Below are positions 22,683 through 35,037 of a stretch of 64,000 bases of DNA, in pieces. Position numbers and translations under genes: made by a program. Under the pieces are notes generated by a model, which saw only the letters and a program-made list of their open reading frames with translations, did no database searches and was not told the origin of the DNA. Each line of letters opens with the position of its first letter. Within the stretch, counting starts at the first letter, position 1. The stretch is from contig OX291561.1 of NCBI GenBank assembly GCA_946406115.1, positions 4,890,273-4,954,272 on the forward strand. The letters run 5' to 3'. The stretch comes from Apoda limacodes (Eukaryota; Arthropoda; Insecta; Lepidoptera; Limacodidae).

Positions 22683-25600
22683 GGGTGGGGCTCACAAAAG
22701 ATGTACCATCACACAATTGAACTGGTAACACACTATAACACACGAGAATTACGTAACACACTGGAAGTAATGTTAAGAATAGAACAAGAATTTTAAGGTT
22801 TGCAATAAAAAAAATAAGTATTTTATAAATTCTTTAATAATAAACAACTTAAAAAATAAAATGGCGAAGCGTTTCAAACTCTTTAGAAACAAAAACAAAA
22901 TTACTTTATAAAAAAAATTAAACTCTAAAACATAAAAAGATAAAGTGGTACATCCAACCGGACTGTTGTGGTTTAGCAAATACTTAAATATCAAAAAACA
23001 GTGATGTATTTTTATAAAATAATAACTATTTTATGATATTATATCATATCAATAAATATTGTTTTCACTATTATAAAATAAATATATCCAAAAAAAAAAT
23101 GTAAAGGAATCGCTACATACGTTATACTTTGTATTTTTAATTTAAATTTGTATTGAACACATTTTAAATTTAAAGTTACAAGATACTTAATACAACTTGC
23201 ACACTTAAAATTAATTTTATTATTAACTTTATTTCTGTGCCTAATTTACAAGCATAATTTTCTGAAAAGTCAATATGTAATGCTACGGTGCGGTCATCAA
23301 GATTTTTCGTGCACCGGCGATAGTCTTTATATTGGTGGTTAATATTGTAAGAATGAATTTTAAAATTCTTTAATTCTTCTTGAAACATGTTAAGTAATTT
23401 TTTTACAGAGGCACTCTTTTTTTCCTTAACCATTTTCTTCGTTGTCTTTGTCTAATTATTATTTGTTTTTCCTTTGTATTCATGGAATTTGTAAAACCCA
23501 TTCATCCCAAAAAAAACTGGTTGCCTGTAAAGTCGGTATACGGGCGAAAGTTTTACGTGACAACGACTTTGAGTGGTAAAATAATTTTAATTTGTCATAA
23601 GGCGGGCTAACTGTGCTCGAGTGGAAGGGACGCGTGCCTTTCACTTTTTATGTCTGTCTCTCTCGCTCTTAGGCGGGCTAACCTCGACGCGTGCCTCTCA
23701 CTCGCTCTCATTGTGAGCGCATAACGTGAGCGGAGCGTAACGCAGTTTCTTGAAGTGTCACCCGGCAAACCAATTTATAAGACGTTGTCACGTCAAAATC
23801 TCTCATTTAAATTATACATTGTCTCATACATTGTAAAATCGATACGTTTAATATTGCACAACTCACACACTCCATAAGCACATTCTTTAGATTTTATATC
23901 GCAAACAACCATAGTTAATAATTCATCAAGATCTTTTGTTGCTAATAGTCCAATTGACTTAAGTACCAATGCTTTCATTTGCAAATTTTCATGTCTCTTG
24001 CAAGCGCATGTATCCCGTTTTTCGGCTTTTGGTGGCAATACATAAAAGGGTCTGTATCTTTTGAATGTGGCAAATGATAACTTTCCTCCTTCTTGTTTAT
24101 ATTTTTGATGAAGCTTACGTAACGTTCCTAGTAAATACTTTCTCTGTTTTTTTTTGTGTTTTAATTTCATTTTTGCCAGCCGTCATTCTACTCACATCGT
24201 CCCTTTCATAAAAGTCTCTCAACTGATTTTGTAATATACGGCTTCTATATTTTTTTAACGTATGACGAATTTTTCCTTTTATGCCCAAATATGTAGCCAT
24301 TTTTGTCTTCATTTTATATTTATTAACAATATCACTTTGTTTAAACAACTTTTTAACTATTTGTTTTTCTTTTGTGTCCTTACTTTGGTATTTTTGCTTT
24401 ATAGTTGCCATTAATACGTTATGCTGATAAAGGCTTTTCTTAACGTTTTCCTTTTCTTTGGGACCGGTAAATTTTGTTGAATGAAATATTCTGTTTTTGA
24501 AACAGGGGTCATTTCTTCGTGATTATTATTTAAACCAATTAGGTTTGGCTGTTCTTGTAAATCATGAATTAATTTATTTTTTTCCTGGATGAGTTCAAGT
24601 AGCATTTTATTTTTCTTTCCCCACCTGTTAACTTTCTTTTTCAAATTTCTTATAGTTTAACTTTTTTTCGTTTCCTTTTAGTACTATGTTCTCATTCTTC
24701 AATTTGTAAATCACTTTTTTATATTGATTTTTTCTCACTTGCGTAACTTCTGCTAAAGGCACTATTTCTGACTTAGATGATGATTCTTTACCTTTTTTCT
24801 TTCTTTCTCTCCATTGCTTTCTTATACTTTCCTGTTCACAAGACGAATATTCTGATATTTTCTTTCTATTTTATTTTGTTCTCACAGCATTTTTTTTTGT
24901 TGCAATGTGAACTTTTCAGGGTTTTTTTCTTTCAGTCTTTGTCGATATAGTTTAGCCTCTCGGCAGGTGTTAGTGGCATCTGCAAAGTTTTAAAAAAATA
25001 AGATTTGTAAGAAATTTTGAAATAAGTTTTCTTAAGAGAAGAATTGGAACATGAAAATACAATAAAAGAAGACAATAAATTCAATAAATCATAGAAAATT
25101 GTTTTGTATTGTTTCACATAACACAATTCGTAACACACGTAACACAAGTGAACAAACAAGCGTGAAAATCATAACCTTAAACGTGTCTAATATTTTCAAA
25201 TGTAATGTAAATCACTGCAAAATCACATCATAAGATTAAACTAATATGTGTTTCAACTTACAAATCTAGAAAAAAGGAAATCTGTTTACTTACCATGCAA
25301 AATTGCTTCTGAAAAGTATACAAAACACTCATGACAAAATTAAAACACACAACAAGTAACTGCTCTTTGATGAAAACTAAAATGGCTGACTTGACAGATA
25401 AATAAAACATTGAAAGTAACTATGTTGCCATTACAAAAAAAAGTGTTCTGTGTTGCTATTGCTTTTTATTAAAAAAATACTTTGTAACACATTAATTGTA
25501 ACACATGCGAAATTAAATGGGGACTTTTATTTAAACAATTATATTTTGGTAATATTCATACAATTTAGTTATATCGACTGATCGGACAGTAGATCTATTC

Positions 25601-25939
25601 CTATACTTTTGCTTAATATACAAGACAGCACGACAAATATTATCTATTGAATGAAAAAAAATATTATTAACTTTATTTTTTATTGAATTAATTGAAAATA
25701 GGAATGAGACATTTAATTTTACTATGAAACAAGAATATTAAGCAATTGATTGCAACCAGTTTTTTTTTATAAAATACTAAAATACTTACATTATCATGGC
25801 TTGCTATTGTAAGTGAATAATTATCCTACGCAGTAAACAACCGCATTTGTTTTCGAGAACTTAAGTAATGTCACAATCTTTTCTCAAAGTTTGGTGCACA
25901 AAAAAAATATAAAAGGTACATATTTTGTGAGCCCCACCC
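22683..25939 (-). mobile_element. DNA transposon with TIRs and 4-bp duplication, possibly Sola-like
   Basis: Left end gggtggggctcacaaaagat (22683) is matched by the inverted right end gggtggggctcacaaaatat (from 25939), continuing with 'gtacc'. AGCA lies on both flanks (22679-22682 and 25940-25943), a 4-bp target duplication. Subterminal motifs 'gtaacaca' recur near both ends (22735-22765; 25120-25150; 25482-25507). The interior has minus-strand coding remains. Sola elements have 4-bp duplications, and from memory their transposases resemble this protein, but the superfamily is an inference. Confidence 0.75.
23176..24975 (-). pseudogene. transposase remains of the 3.26-kb element
   Basis: Several minus-strand pieces in changing frames make up one decayed gene. 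Near 24960 a Lys/Arg-rich start follows an acceptor-like tttgcag, with 'LYRQRLKEKNPEKF' in one frame. Basic coiled-coil pieces follow at 24644-24411 and 24411-24115, then at 24170-23793 a conserved core 'SFATFKRYRPFYVLPPKAEK' with 'DTCACKRHENLQMK' and 'ECAYGVCELC' (Cys/His pairs suggest metal binding). At 23433-23176, 'VALHIDFSENYACKLGTEI' carries an Asp typical of a catalytic first strand. At least three breaks; not functional. Confidence 0.6.
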
Positions 25940-25943
25940 AGCA

Positions 25944-27893
25944 GTCGTTTTTAATGTGAGCTTTTAAATTCCATGTACCAGGATTTCATAGAACACTGTT
26001 AGCATTTCGGACAAAGTTGATAAAAGAACAATACGGTACCCCAATTTTCGGAATGTAGGATTCGCCCTAATAATTTGCTCTACGACGATTGGTCGACATA
26101 TGGTCAACGCCGACCTGGAGCCTGGGTTGTTTGGGAATTCTCGGCAAAACTGCCATAAAATTGCGAATTATGATCACTTTTAGTAATCACAAGAATTTCT
26201 TTTTGTGAATTTTTGCTAAATAAGTAATAGCTACTTCTTAGTTTTTAATAGTCGTATTACAAAAAATGAAACAACTATAATGTCACGTTCCCGTTTACGC
26301 TTGTATTCACACATTCATTTTCAGCCGGCAAGATTCTTAATTATTATTATTAAAAGTAATTATACAATACTTTGTTAATCATCTAACAAGTAGGTATACA
26401 ATCTGTATTGAAGCACATCAGTATGATACTAATTCTATCGCTATGTCTTATCTACAGATGGTACAAAAAAACTCTGTATGGCAACACTTTTTAGTTTAAA
26501 ACGTAATAGCACAATCTGGACAGTAGCTCCTGTACCTACATACTACATTCACTTTATCTATCGATCAAAATCTTTTATTTTTTTGATAAAATCGGTGAAT
26601 TTCATACAAATACAACAAGATGATTCTGTGTGTTGGAGACTTTGAAAATAACGTTTTGAGTTGAGGGCAAGATATGTATGTAGAGCATTTTATCAACGGG
26701 AGACCACCGCAAGCAACAAAGGTTTCCGTCATATGATGCCTGCAGAAGCATGTCATTGCGGCTTCAAATACTATTATCTGTGCTGCGGCTGTGCTGTGGC
26801 TGGCACATGCTACTTTTACGGTGTGAAGAAGAGGATAACAGTCTTCATAACAGTGGAAAGGCTACAAAATGTACCTATCATTACGTGTTGCGGCGCGTCT
26901 CTTTGTTAACAACAATGAAGGTAACTTTGAATCATTTTTGTAAATGTAACGTACCTACGGGAAGGATGCTATTGTTTGAAATAGAAGTTAAAATACTCAA
27001 AAGTTTTTTTTTGTTTAGTGTTCAGTTCACTTTGAACCAGTTTTGTGAAAACGTACGTGCTTACGTACCTAGCTAATTTTTTAAATGGGACGTTAAAAAG
27101 GGTTTGTAAATGAAGGTTACTTTGAATCATTATTTGAATTAAGATAGTTACCTAGTTAGGTAGTTAATGTTTGAAAAAGAAGATAAGTCCAGTGTTAGTG
27201 AATGTACCTATGTCATTGTTGTTAAAACTGATTTTTTTTAATGCAGTGCTTGGTGAAAAAGTTTAGTGAATTAAAGAAGTAAGCTGCTGCTGAAGCTTTT
27301 TAGTTAAGTAGGTAGCTTTTAGCCATCCTGTTTTTATTTTTGCGTAGCGTCACACAAATTCGAGTTTCTACGCCGAAAAAAGTACCAGGAACACATAAAC
27401 GACAGGACGTCGTACACGTTGTAGGTAGGTAATTGTGTAACTGGAGTCATACGAATTCAAAAGTACTAGATTCTCATAAATTAGCGGGTGGCATATTCTA
27501 AAGTTCATTAAATTTTATGGTCAAGTCAGAAACGTAAAATTATTTTATTAAATTAGTATGAAAAACTGAAATGCCGATTTTCAGCGTGAAACTTTGAATT
27601 TTGAAGACTGGTTGTTTCATATATATTATATGTATGTATTCACAAAAAAAGTTTAAAAAATAAACAGTATAAAAAGTTTAAAAAAATGTATTTTTATATT
27701 AATATATATATATTTTTATTTTTTTCATCGACAAGTTGTTTACTCGATTCAAAAAAAATACTTCTTCCGCTCAGAAACTTCACAGGTAGGGAACAAGTTC
27801 TCATTGCTTATTAAATTATCCATTGATGTATTCCTCCTCTATTTTTTTTAGAATGAAACAGGTATCAATTGTTGCTATATATATATATAATAA

Positions 27894-27930
<37 letters not shown>

Positions 27931-28030
27931 CTAGTCACTATAAATAAGGCATTATGTATCAGAGACAGGTTACAAAATTTTTGGACAAAATACACAGCGC
28001 CATTTGGTTCCAAACTAAGCAAAGGATCCA
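25944..28030. other. AT-rich spacer, no gene seen
   Basis: Short open frames around 26.6-27.1 kb show no recognisable domain. A TA microsatellite lies at about 27877-27924. Nothing else was identified. Confidence 0.45.
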
Positions 28031-28668
28031 TTAGACATGGGTAACTCAGTGTCGAACCGGCTTAAAAACGCAGCTCCAACAAATTTAGCTGTTGAGCTGC
28101 AGCTCAAATCCAAGATATGCAGCTCTAGGCTCAAAAAATACACAACTCAACCATTCGTTTATTGAACTTCATCACAGCCTGGACGGACGGCGCCAGCGCC
28201 GCCGGCGGTGTGGCGACTCGATGGTCTGCCGAGCGGCACCACACGTGGTTCCGGTGCATACAGTTCGTTTTTGGAATTTTTATAGGTAATTCACATATAT
28301 ATATGTAGTGAAGTTACATTATTTTAATATGATTTTCGTATTTATATTAGTTGCTATGCCGATAATTGTGCAACACTTATAGGAAATTAGTCATACATAA
28401 TTTAAAAAAATATAAGTACAGTAAATGTGATAGAAATAGAATAAAATAGTATTTCAAAAATCGACCTGTGTGCGTCAGGGCTCGTAGGTGAATGCATGCA
28501 GGCGACACGTGAGCTGCAAGAACTTTGGGCACGCTCTCGCAACCTGAATCACAATGCACTTTTCGTTTAATTTGAGCTGAGCTGGGAGCCGGCTCGCAGC
28601 TCCGGCTCAGGTGCCTGAGCTGCGATTTGAGCTGCAGCTCACGATTATTTCTTAAGTTACCCATGCCT
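28031..28668. mobile_element. hAT-type MITE with 8-bp target duplication
   Basis: AGGATCCA stands at both borders (28023-28030 and 28669-28676). The element starts ttagacatgggtaact and ends with the complement of aggcatgggtaactt, giving inverted ends, and 'gagctgcagctcaaat' lies inverted just inside. The interior is unusually GC-rich in two blocks (about 28175-28250 and 28570-28640) and codes for nothing recognisable. An 8-bp duplication is the hAT hallmark. Confidence 0.75.
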
Positions 28669-28833
28669 AGGATCCAAAGTACAAGCTTTGCTAAAGTGTG
28701 TATGTGAACTAAAATGCCTTAAAATACCAATTTTAATCAATCATTGCACCAATTTTCTGTTGAAACTTTTGTTACAGATGCTGGTGTAATATAAAATTTT
28801 TAAATAATGTAAAATGATCATACATTTTACTAC

Positions 28834-28923
28834 CTTTGGAAGATGAAGGTCTTGGTTTTCGTACTTCTGCTGTTGTTGGTCTTTTTATTTCTTCTACTGC
28901 TTCCGTTTTTTTGACTGTTGATT
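28834..28923 (-). CDS. orphan linker exon, phase 1-1
   Basis: Bounded by an acceptor cttttattacag and a donor aaag|gtag, this 90-base exon is open in phase 1: 'STVKKTEAVEEIKRPTTAEV' then 'RKPRPSSSK'. Length is a multiple of three, so it could be skipped or included without changing frame. It resembles the exon ending at 29543 and, more distantly, those at 55.3 and 54.9 kb that sit between the THAP and transposase parts of the P-like gene. No transposase exon follows it here, so its parent gene is unknown. Confidence 0.4.
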
Positions 28924-29542
28924 CTGTAATAAAAGAAATCTAGTTTTTGCTATTACTGAAAAAAGGAGGTCACAGTACATAATGTATGAGACTAAAATAT
29001 CTCTACACTTTTTTTAGATCAATATTCTTTTACCCAATTGTGCAAAAATTTCATGAAATTATATATACATGGTTATTCTTTTTGATGTCAAATTAATTAA
29101 ATCACTTATTGTATAGGTCTAGAGCAATGATTCCTTACCTTTTTAATATTGATAGTGTATTAAGGTTGTTGTGTGTTTTATTTCGCAAAGTTTTTGTTAA
29201 GTTTAGTTTGACTTCAAACGCACCTCTAGCAAAGCCTTAAGTAATTTTTCACAAAGAAACCACTCTCACATCTATAAGTGGTAGCAAATAGTTATAACAT
29301 TCTTAAAGCTCTGTCACCCATGCCCTATATCAAAGGAGTAACAGATAAAATTGGATCTGATCAGGTGACCATGTGAGGCAATAGTGATTGCAAAGTTTTG
29401 TAATTACTTATTCTAAATAAATGTATGTACCCACACGCTACTTACATACATTGAGATATAAGGATACAAGAATGTGTTCTTTGAAATCTAAGTGATCAAT
29501 CATACAGTAAAATATTATAGTGAAAATGTTTGTTGCATTTAC
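28924..29542. other. spacer between the two linker exons
   Basis: No coding segment was recognised; it reads as intron-like AT-rich sequence. Confidence 0.35.
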
Positions 29543-29631
29543 CTTTAGATGATGAAGGTATTGGTTCTCTTATCTCTTCTGAGATGGAAGGCATTGTGTT
29601 TGTGACATCTGCCATTGGGGCTCTTCTTTAA
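29543..29631 (-). pseudogene. second orphan linker exon, probably decayed
   Basis: In the frame matching the exon at 28834-28923 it reads 'MADVTNTMPSISEEIREPIP' then 'SSSK', ending aaag|gtaa like that exon. The upstream side is unclear: the obvious acceptor (acag near 29645) puts a TAA in frame, so a downstream AG or decay must be assumed. Confidence 0.35.
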
Positions 29632-30155
29632 ATAATTAACCCTGTAATTGTTAGATAGTTGTATATAGCCATTACTGAAGAACACTGTATATTTATGTGA
29701 AGGCTGTAAGAGTAACAATTCATTATCCATGCTATCCATTTAGTATGTCACGTATATTTCCCTAATTTTAGACCCCCCGCTTACCTCTTGTCACGCGTTT
29801 TACTCATTTTTATTATGAATATTTTGCCTTTGTCACACTTTGCATGACCCCTCCTAACCCTATGCGCGTCATGTATTTTATGGATGGCCCCTAATATTAT
29901 AAAATATGTTGCCTTTCATTGTCTTTCTTTTACAATGCGACAGAGCATAAATTTTGGCACAGGCAGATGATGAGATTCTTGTATTTATTATGAGTTGTAA
30001 TTTTAGAAAATGTATTATGTAATAAGTAGAAAAAAATAAAATATATTAATATTTAATTTGGTTTTATTACAGAGTAATAATATCTATACAAGCATTTATT
30101 GAAAAATTGGGGTTGCAAATATTCTACATAAAAAGATGTTAAATTTAAGAGTATT
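29632..30155. other. spacer, no gene seen
   Basis: AT-rich, without recognisable repeats or coding segments. Confidence 0.35.
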
Positions 30156-30400
30156 GGACTCCCTCGCAACCTAGTTGGTACTGGTAGTGTGACCGGCTGC
30201 TATACAGAGGGTGTGGCTTCGATTCCCGCGCTGGACAAACATTTTTTAATGTGTATTTATGTATATATTTACAAAAAAGTAATATATATGTATTTGTATC
30301 CGTTGTCTGGTATCCATAACACAGGCATCATCATGAGGGATGGTGATATCCACGTGTCGCACGGTGAACAAAGCGATCTATTAACGTTGTATGTTTTAAA
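30156..30400 (+). repeat. tRNA-derived SINE copy
   Basis: The head 'ggactccctcgcaacctagt' and a box-B-like 'ggcttcgattcccgc' mark a tRNA-related promoter. A TGTATTTATGTA-rich body with 'gtctggtatccataacacag' follows. The same head and body recur at 62273-62491, proving a repeat family. It is not a tRNA gene, since no cloverleaf closes. Confidence 0.7.
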
Positions 30401-31127
30401 TTTCAATTCACCATTACACTCATACAAAAAAGGCACGGAATTTGTTGTAATTTCACAATACCTAGTAACATAGGGGCACTTCACCTGTATTACTGTTTTA
30501 TTTTGTAGCAATCCATTAGGTGATTCTGCAAGCAATGGATGTGTAAGTGGGATGCATTAACCATCTATCTATTTTTGCACTTAGAAATGTTTCATCTTGT
30601 TTTAGCGCAACAGGCTCATTCACTTTGCCATGTGTGGTTGCTCGAGTTGTAAATTTTTTAGGACACTAGATATTGTTGGCTAATGCCTGCCTTGTACTTC
30701 CTCTACTGTGATACACAGTATGAAAGTTAATAGCCGTTATTCGAATAGTTCTTGACAGGTGCCACTCCTTTGATGCATCTTGAAGTGCTGTACTAACTTT
30801 CACGTCCTCCACTTGCTGTTGGTTTATTTTTTTTATAGTAAATTCTCCAAAAGCAAGTCATTTTCACTTATCTCCGTGATAATCATATCATGGTCTATTT
30901 CAATTGCATGTGGATTAGACGGTTTTGTCAGTTGAAAATATGGCATTTTACTAATATATATATATATATATATTATATCTTTAATAATTATTATTATGTA
31001 TAAAAAAAACCCTACAAATAATACATTAAAATAACTATATTAAAACAGATATAAATAAAAACAAAAAAATCTTGAAAAATTTTGGACTATTATCAATAAA
31101 ATCTCAGGAAAAATAACAAAAACCATC
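30401..31127. other. spacer with TA microsatellite
   Basis: A (TA)n run lies at about 30953-30973. No gene was recognised. Confidence 0.4.
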
Positions 31128-31660
31128 AAAGTTAAAGTCAAAGTCAAAATGGTTTATTCAAATAAGGATTTAACAATCACTTTTGAATCGTCAAAGTTAT
31201 AAAATATTATTTTTTAAACCCTCCCACCTTCCTGCCGGTTCACAATGTTGTTGATTTCTAACGAGAAGAATCCGGCAAGAAACTCGATAGTTACTCTTTT
31301 AAAAACACTATCAATAATACAAATAAACTAAAATACAATTAATGTTTAGAATAAAATATTTTTAGTCGTACAATTTTATGTTATTTCCATTTTAATTTGG
31401 TTTACCTACGCATCCTGTAATTGAGCATCATCAGTCCCAAGGATTTTTATCATTTACATAGTCTGTAATATTGTAGTATGCCTTTTTACAAAGTACCTGC
31501 TTGATAAAAGATTTAAATTTACTTATTGATAGATTTTGAATTTTATTGGGAACTTTGTTGTAAAAGTGTATGCATTGCCCCATAAAAGAGTTACTTATTT
31601 TGTGTAGACGTGTATCATGCACCAACAGCTTATTTTTACATCGATGACACAACAGTCAAT
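31128..31660 (-). mobile_element. 3' end of a further LINE family
   Basis: The minus strand encodes the end of an RT C-terminal region with 'DTRLHKISNSFMGQCIHFYN' and 'YYNITDYVNDKNPWD', stop at 31431. An untranslated region follows with 'ggcaagaaactcgatagtt' (plus strand) and a short repeat of 'aaagtc' at about 31128-31147 forming the tail. The rest is truncated. This tail type differs from the two other LINE families here. Confidence 0.65.
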
Positions 31661-31721
31661 GCTTTTAGGTCCCTTAAGAAATCAAATGTAAAAATAGCGA
31701 ACTTAATTCTTTATATATTTA

Positions 31722-31918
31722 GATCTAGCAATCGCGGTACGGGATATCGGTCTGGCTTAGTGATTGCGTTAAGCGCACGATAGTCACCGCAAGGTCGTAG
31801 CTCACCATCCTTTTTGGGAACAACGTGTAGAGGGCTGGCCCATTGACTGGTTGCTGGTTCGCAAATCACCATTTCTTGCATAATCCTGAGTTCCTCTTTA
31901 ACTTTTTGTAATACAACT
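31722..31918 (-). pseudogene. Ty3/Gypsy reverse transcriptase fragment
   Basis: The minus strand reads '[20 protein letters not shown]', '[20 protein letters not shown]' and 'PRLLDL', the start of a Gypsy RT fingers domain. Only about 65 codons remain; no LTRs or other domains nearby. Confidence 0.85.
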
Positions 31919-32154
31919 GTAACCGATAACTAGAACCTGAATTTTGATAACACTTTAAGTTACAAAATAAAATAAAACAAATTAGGTAGCATATTTTTAT
32001 AGAAATATCCTATAAACTTCGCGGGTTTATGATCTATCTATTTAAATCTTAGACACATGAATAAGGATAGTATACTCTTCAACAATGTAGAACGTTTTTT
32101 TAAAAAACATTAGTAATTTTTGAAAAAAAATTAAATATACCAATAATTTTAAAA
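31919..32154. other. spacer
   Basis: AT-rich, nothing recognised. Confidence 0.35.
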
Positions 32155-32635
32155 TTCTTTCCTGGTGGGTATCTTCTCTTGCACCCTACTGGGTGTTGAG
32201 GTGCGGGTATCGGGGGAGGGGAATTTACCTCCCACCATGACCCGGGCAGAAGCTCAGGGGTGTTGAACACCCCCGGTGAAATTTAAAAAGGAAGCCTACT
32301 TTTCAGGCCCCTTGAAGGTGTCTATTAAATACCGCCTGAGGCGATATTACTGATGGAAATAAGTTTACTAGAAAAACGAGATTAGTCGCCAAAAAATGAA
32401 AACAAAACAAGGTAAAAGAAAAGAAATGAGAAATAAAATGAAACAAAAACAAAAACAAAACGTAACCAAAAAATAATAGGGAAATAAAAACGAGATAAAT
32501 GCAAAAATAAAAACGAAAATAAAAACAAAAATAAAAGCAAAATAAAAACGAAATAAAACGAAAAAAAGAAATAAAAGCGAGTATAAGCGTTAAAAACGGA
32601 ATGAGATAAGGAAAGAAGGTGAGTAGGTAGGAAAC

Positions 32636-34806
32636 TTATACACCCACAGGAATAAGCTCTCGCGGGAGAGCCCTGCCTTCCGGCGGGCGGGCGTGAAAGG
32701 GTGCTATGCCCCTAAGGTGTGTATGGTGACTGTTGTCAGCGCGGGTGAATAATCGTTTCGACAAACCTGATATGAACTCTGCGAGTGGCTCGGTTTTGGT
32801 GTCTCTAGCGATGGTGGAGTTGCGGACGTAGCGTCCCGCGCCGGTGATAAATCTCAGCGACTTATTTTGGACAGCCTGGAGCTTACGTTTGCCGGTAGAA
32901 GATAGAAGACCGTACCAAGCAGGGGCTGCATAGGTCAGTCTTGACCGTATGTACAACTTGTACAGGCGAATTTTTGTTCTGAGTGGCAAGTCAGAGGAAA
33001 GTACCGGTCTAAGGCACGCCCGTGACGCGACCGCGCCTGCTGACACATGGTCTAGCATTTTGCGCATGCGCAAGGGGCGGTCTATAATACAACCTAGGTA
33101 CTTTACGCTGGGTTGCCACTCAATAACTCGACCTCGAAACACAAGTTTCGGTGGGAGAAACTTTTGCAGGCCGGTTAGTATTGCTGATGTCTTGCTGGCA
33201 TTAACGGCTATTCTCCACTTGTCCAGCCAGCCAGGCAAAATGTCCAATAGTCGCTGCATTTTTTTGGCTGCTAAACTAGCTTTGCGAGAGGAGGACATAT
33301 AGGCGCTGTCGTCCGCGTAAAGGGTTAGGCTGACGTCTTCAACACCTTCAGCTAGACCGGAGTCACTGAGAGTGGGGATGTCGTTGGTGAATAACGCGTA
33401 GAGCAGTGGCGATAGGCAGCTGCCTTGAGGTACCCCTGCTCTAATGGGTTTACATGCTGACTGGTTGTTCTCGACCGAGACATAGAAGCTTCGTTTGTCC
33501 AGAAACGAGGCTATTACTCGCCCGAGCATCGGAGGGATGGCCGTCTCTAACAGCTTGTGTATTAAGCCTTCGTGCCAAACTCGATCGAAAGCCTTCTCCA
33601 TATCGAGAAAGACTCCGACTGTGCGCCTACCCTTGTTTAGCTCGAAGGCCATGTGATGGAGCACTCGTACAAGCTGAAGAGTGATACTGTGGCTGTCTCT
33701 GAAACCAAACTGTTCAGGCCTACAGATGTTTCAGACGATTTTTCCCTGGTTTCGGGAGAACAATAATTTTGCCAGTCTTCCACGAAGATGGAAAATGTCC
33801 AGTGCGCAGTATCCCATTAAAGATACGGGTGAGTGCCACCAGACCCTTCCTAGGCACCATGATAATCGCTGTGTTTGGAATCTCGTCGGGACCGGGTGAT
33901 TTGCGCTTGTTAAGCTTAGAGGCCTCCTTCCTAACCTCTTTAGGCGAGATAAAATAATCATCTCTGAGTGGTGGGGCTGGGGCCGCGAGAAACTGCTCTA
34001 CGCGTTCTGTAACTCCTAACGTGTGGTCATGGACGGTAATGGGGTTCGGCTTAAATTGGTCCTCAAAGTGGTCCGCAAAAAGTTCCGCTGCGTGGTAGTA
34101 GCGAATACCAGAGGGGTGGATAAGTGGGCAGATAGGGGCAGGTGTTTTTGTAATTTGACGGGCCAGGCGATTGAGAGCCGTGTCGTTCTCGCTGGCTTTA
34201 AATATTACCTGGTCCCATACCGATGTCCAGTACGTCCGGTGCGTGATTGTCCGTAGAGGGGTAGTGCGTTGGGGATCCTGGACCGATGACAAAATAGTTT
34301 TTCAACTCAGCATCTGCTTTTAGTTCACGACCCGATTTGGATGAAATTCGTGAACCCCAGTGTTGGTGTTTGGTATTAAGGTCCCCTAAAATAAGTGTGG
34401 GGGTGGCATCGCAAAAGATATTGTCGATGTCACTTGGATCGAAGGGGGTTGATGGTGGCTTATATGCGGCGAAGACTTTAAGCTCCGCATTGCCGACCTT
34501 TAGTTTTACACCTATAGACCGAATGTATGTAAAATGGGGAAGGGGTAGTAATTCGTGATTAAGGTCACGTCTAATTAATACAGCCGTACCCCTGAAGGCC
34601 ATATTAGCGGGAGAAATTTCGTCTCGCCTATAGGTGAAGAAATTTGGAATGCGGAGCTCATTCTCACCTCGGAGTTTCGTTTCGCCCAGTAACACAATGT
34701 GAACATCGTGTTCCTGGACTAACGTTCAGAGGGCGGCTGTCTTGCCGATTATGCCCCTAGGGTTCCAATACACAATTCTTAATTTAAGGCCCCGATGAGG
34801 CCCCAT
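32636..34806 (-). pseudogene. jockey ORF2 (endonuclease, RT), broken
   Basis: From Met at 34806 the endonuclease shows 'LKLRIVYWNPRGIIGK', an in-frame TGA, then 'LLGETKLRGENELRIPNFF', 'FRGTAVLIRRDL' and 'LILGDLNTKHQHWGSR'. A frame change near 34200 leads to the RT: 'KLNKRKSPGPDEIPN'. At about 33720 some 60 residues are missing with a frame change, and the RT resumes 'FLDMEKAFDRVWHEGLIH', 'AGVPQGSCLSPLLYALF' and the catalytic 'LTLYADDSAYMSSS', down to the stop at 32636. Confidence 0.88.
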
Positions 34807-35037
34807 TAAATTCCCACGTAAGAATTGTGGTGAGTTGTGCCAAGCCGTTAAAAAGGGCTGGCAGGGGGTTTTGGCCGGCAGCTATGGCCTCTATGGCCGC
34901 GTTTAGAGCCGCTATTGCGGCTCTGGCCACATTTAGGGCACCAGCTTGTATACGGGGTGGGCGCTGTATGTATTGTGTGCCACTAGGCCGATTTGACGCG
35001 GGGGGTTGATGCTGCTGAGCAGCGACAGTGCGCGATT

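Noticed and set aside
26661..27076. Overlapping short open frames as a small gene
   Set aside because: Two frames compete over the same stretch, neither has a recognisable domain, and composition matches the spacer.
27877..27924. TA microsatellite as a transposon boundary
   Set aside because: Simple repeat with no inverted ends or duplications around it.
30180..30240. tRNA gene
   Set aside because: Only promoter-box resemblance; no cloverleaf can be closed, and the same unit with its non-tRNA body recurs at 62273, so it is a SINE.
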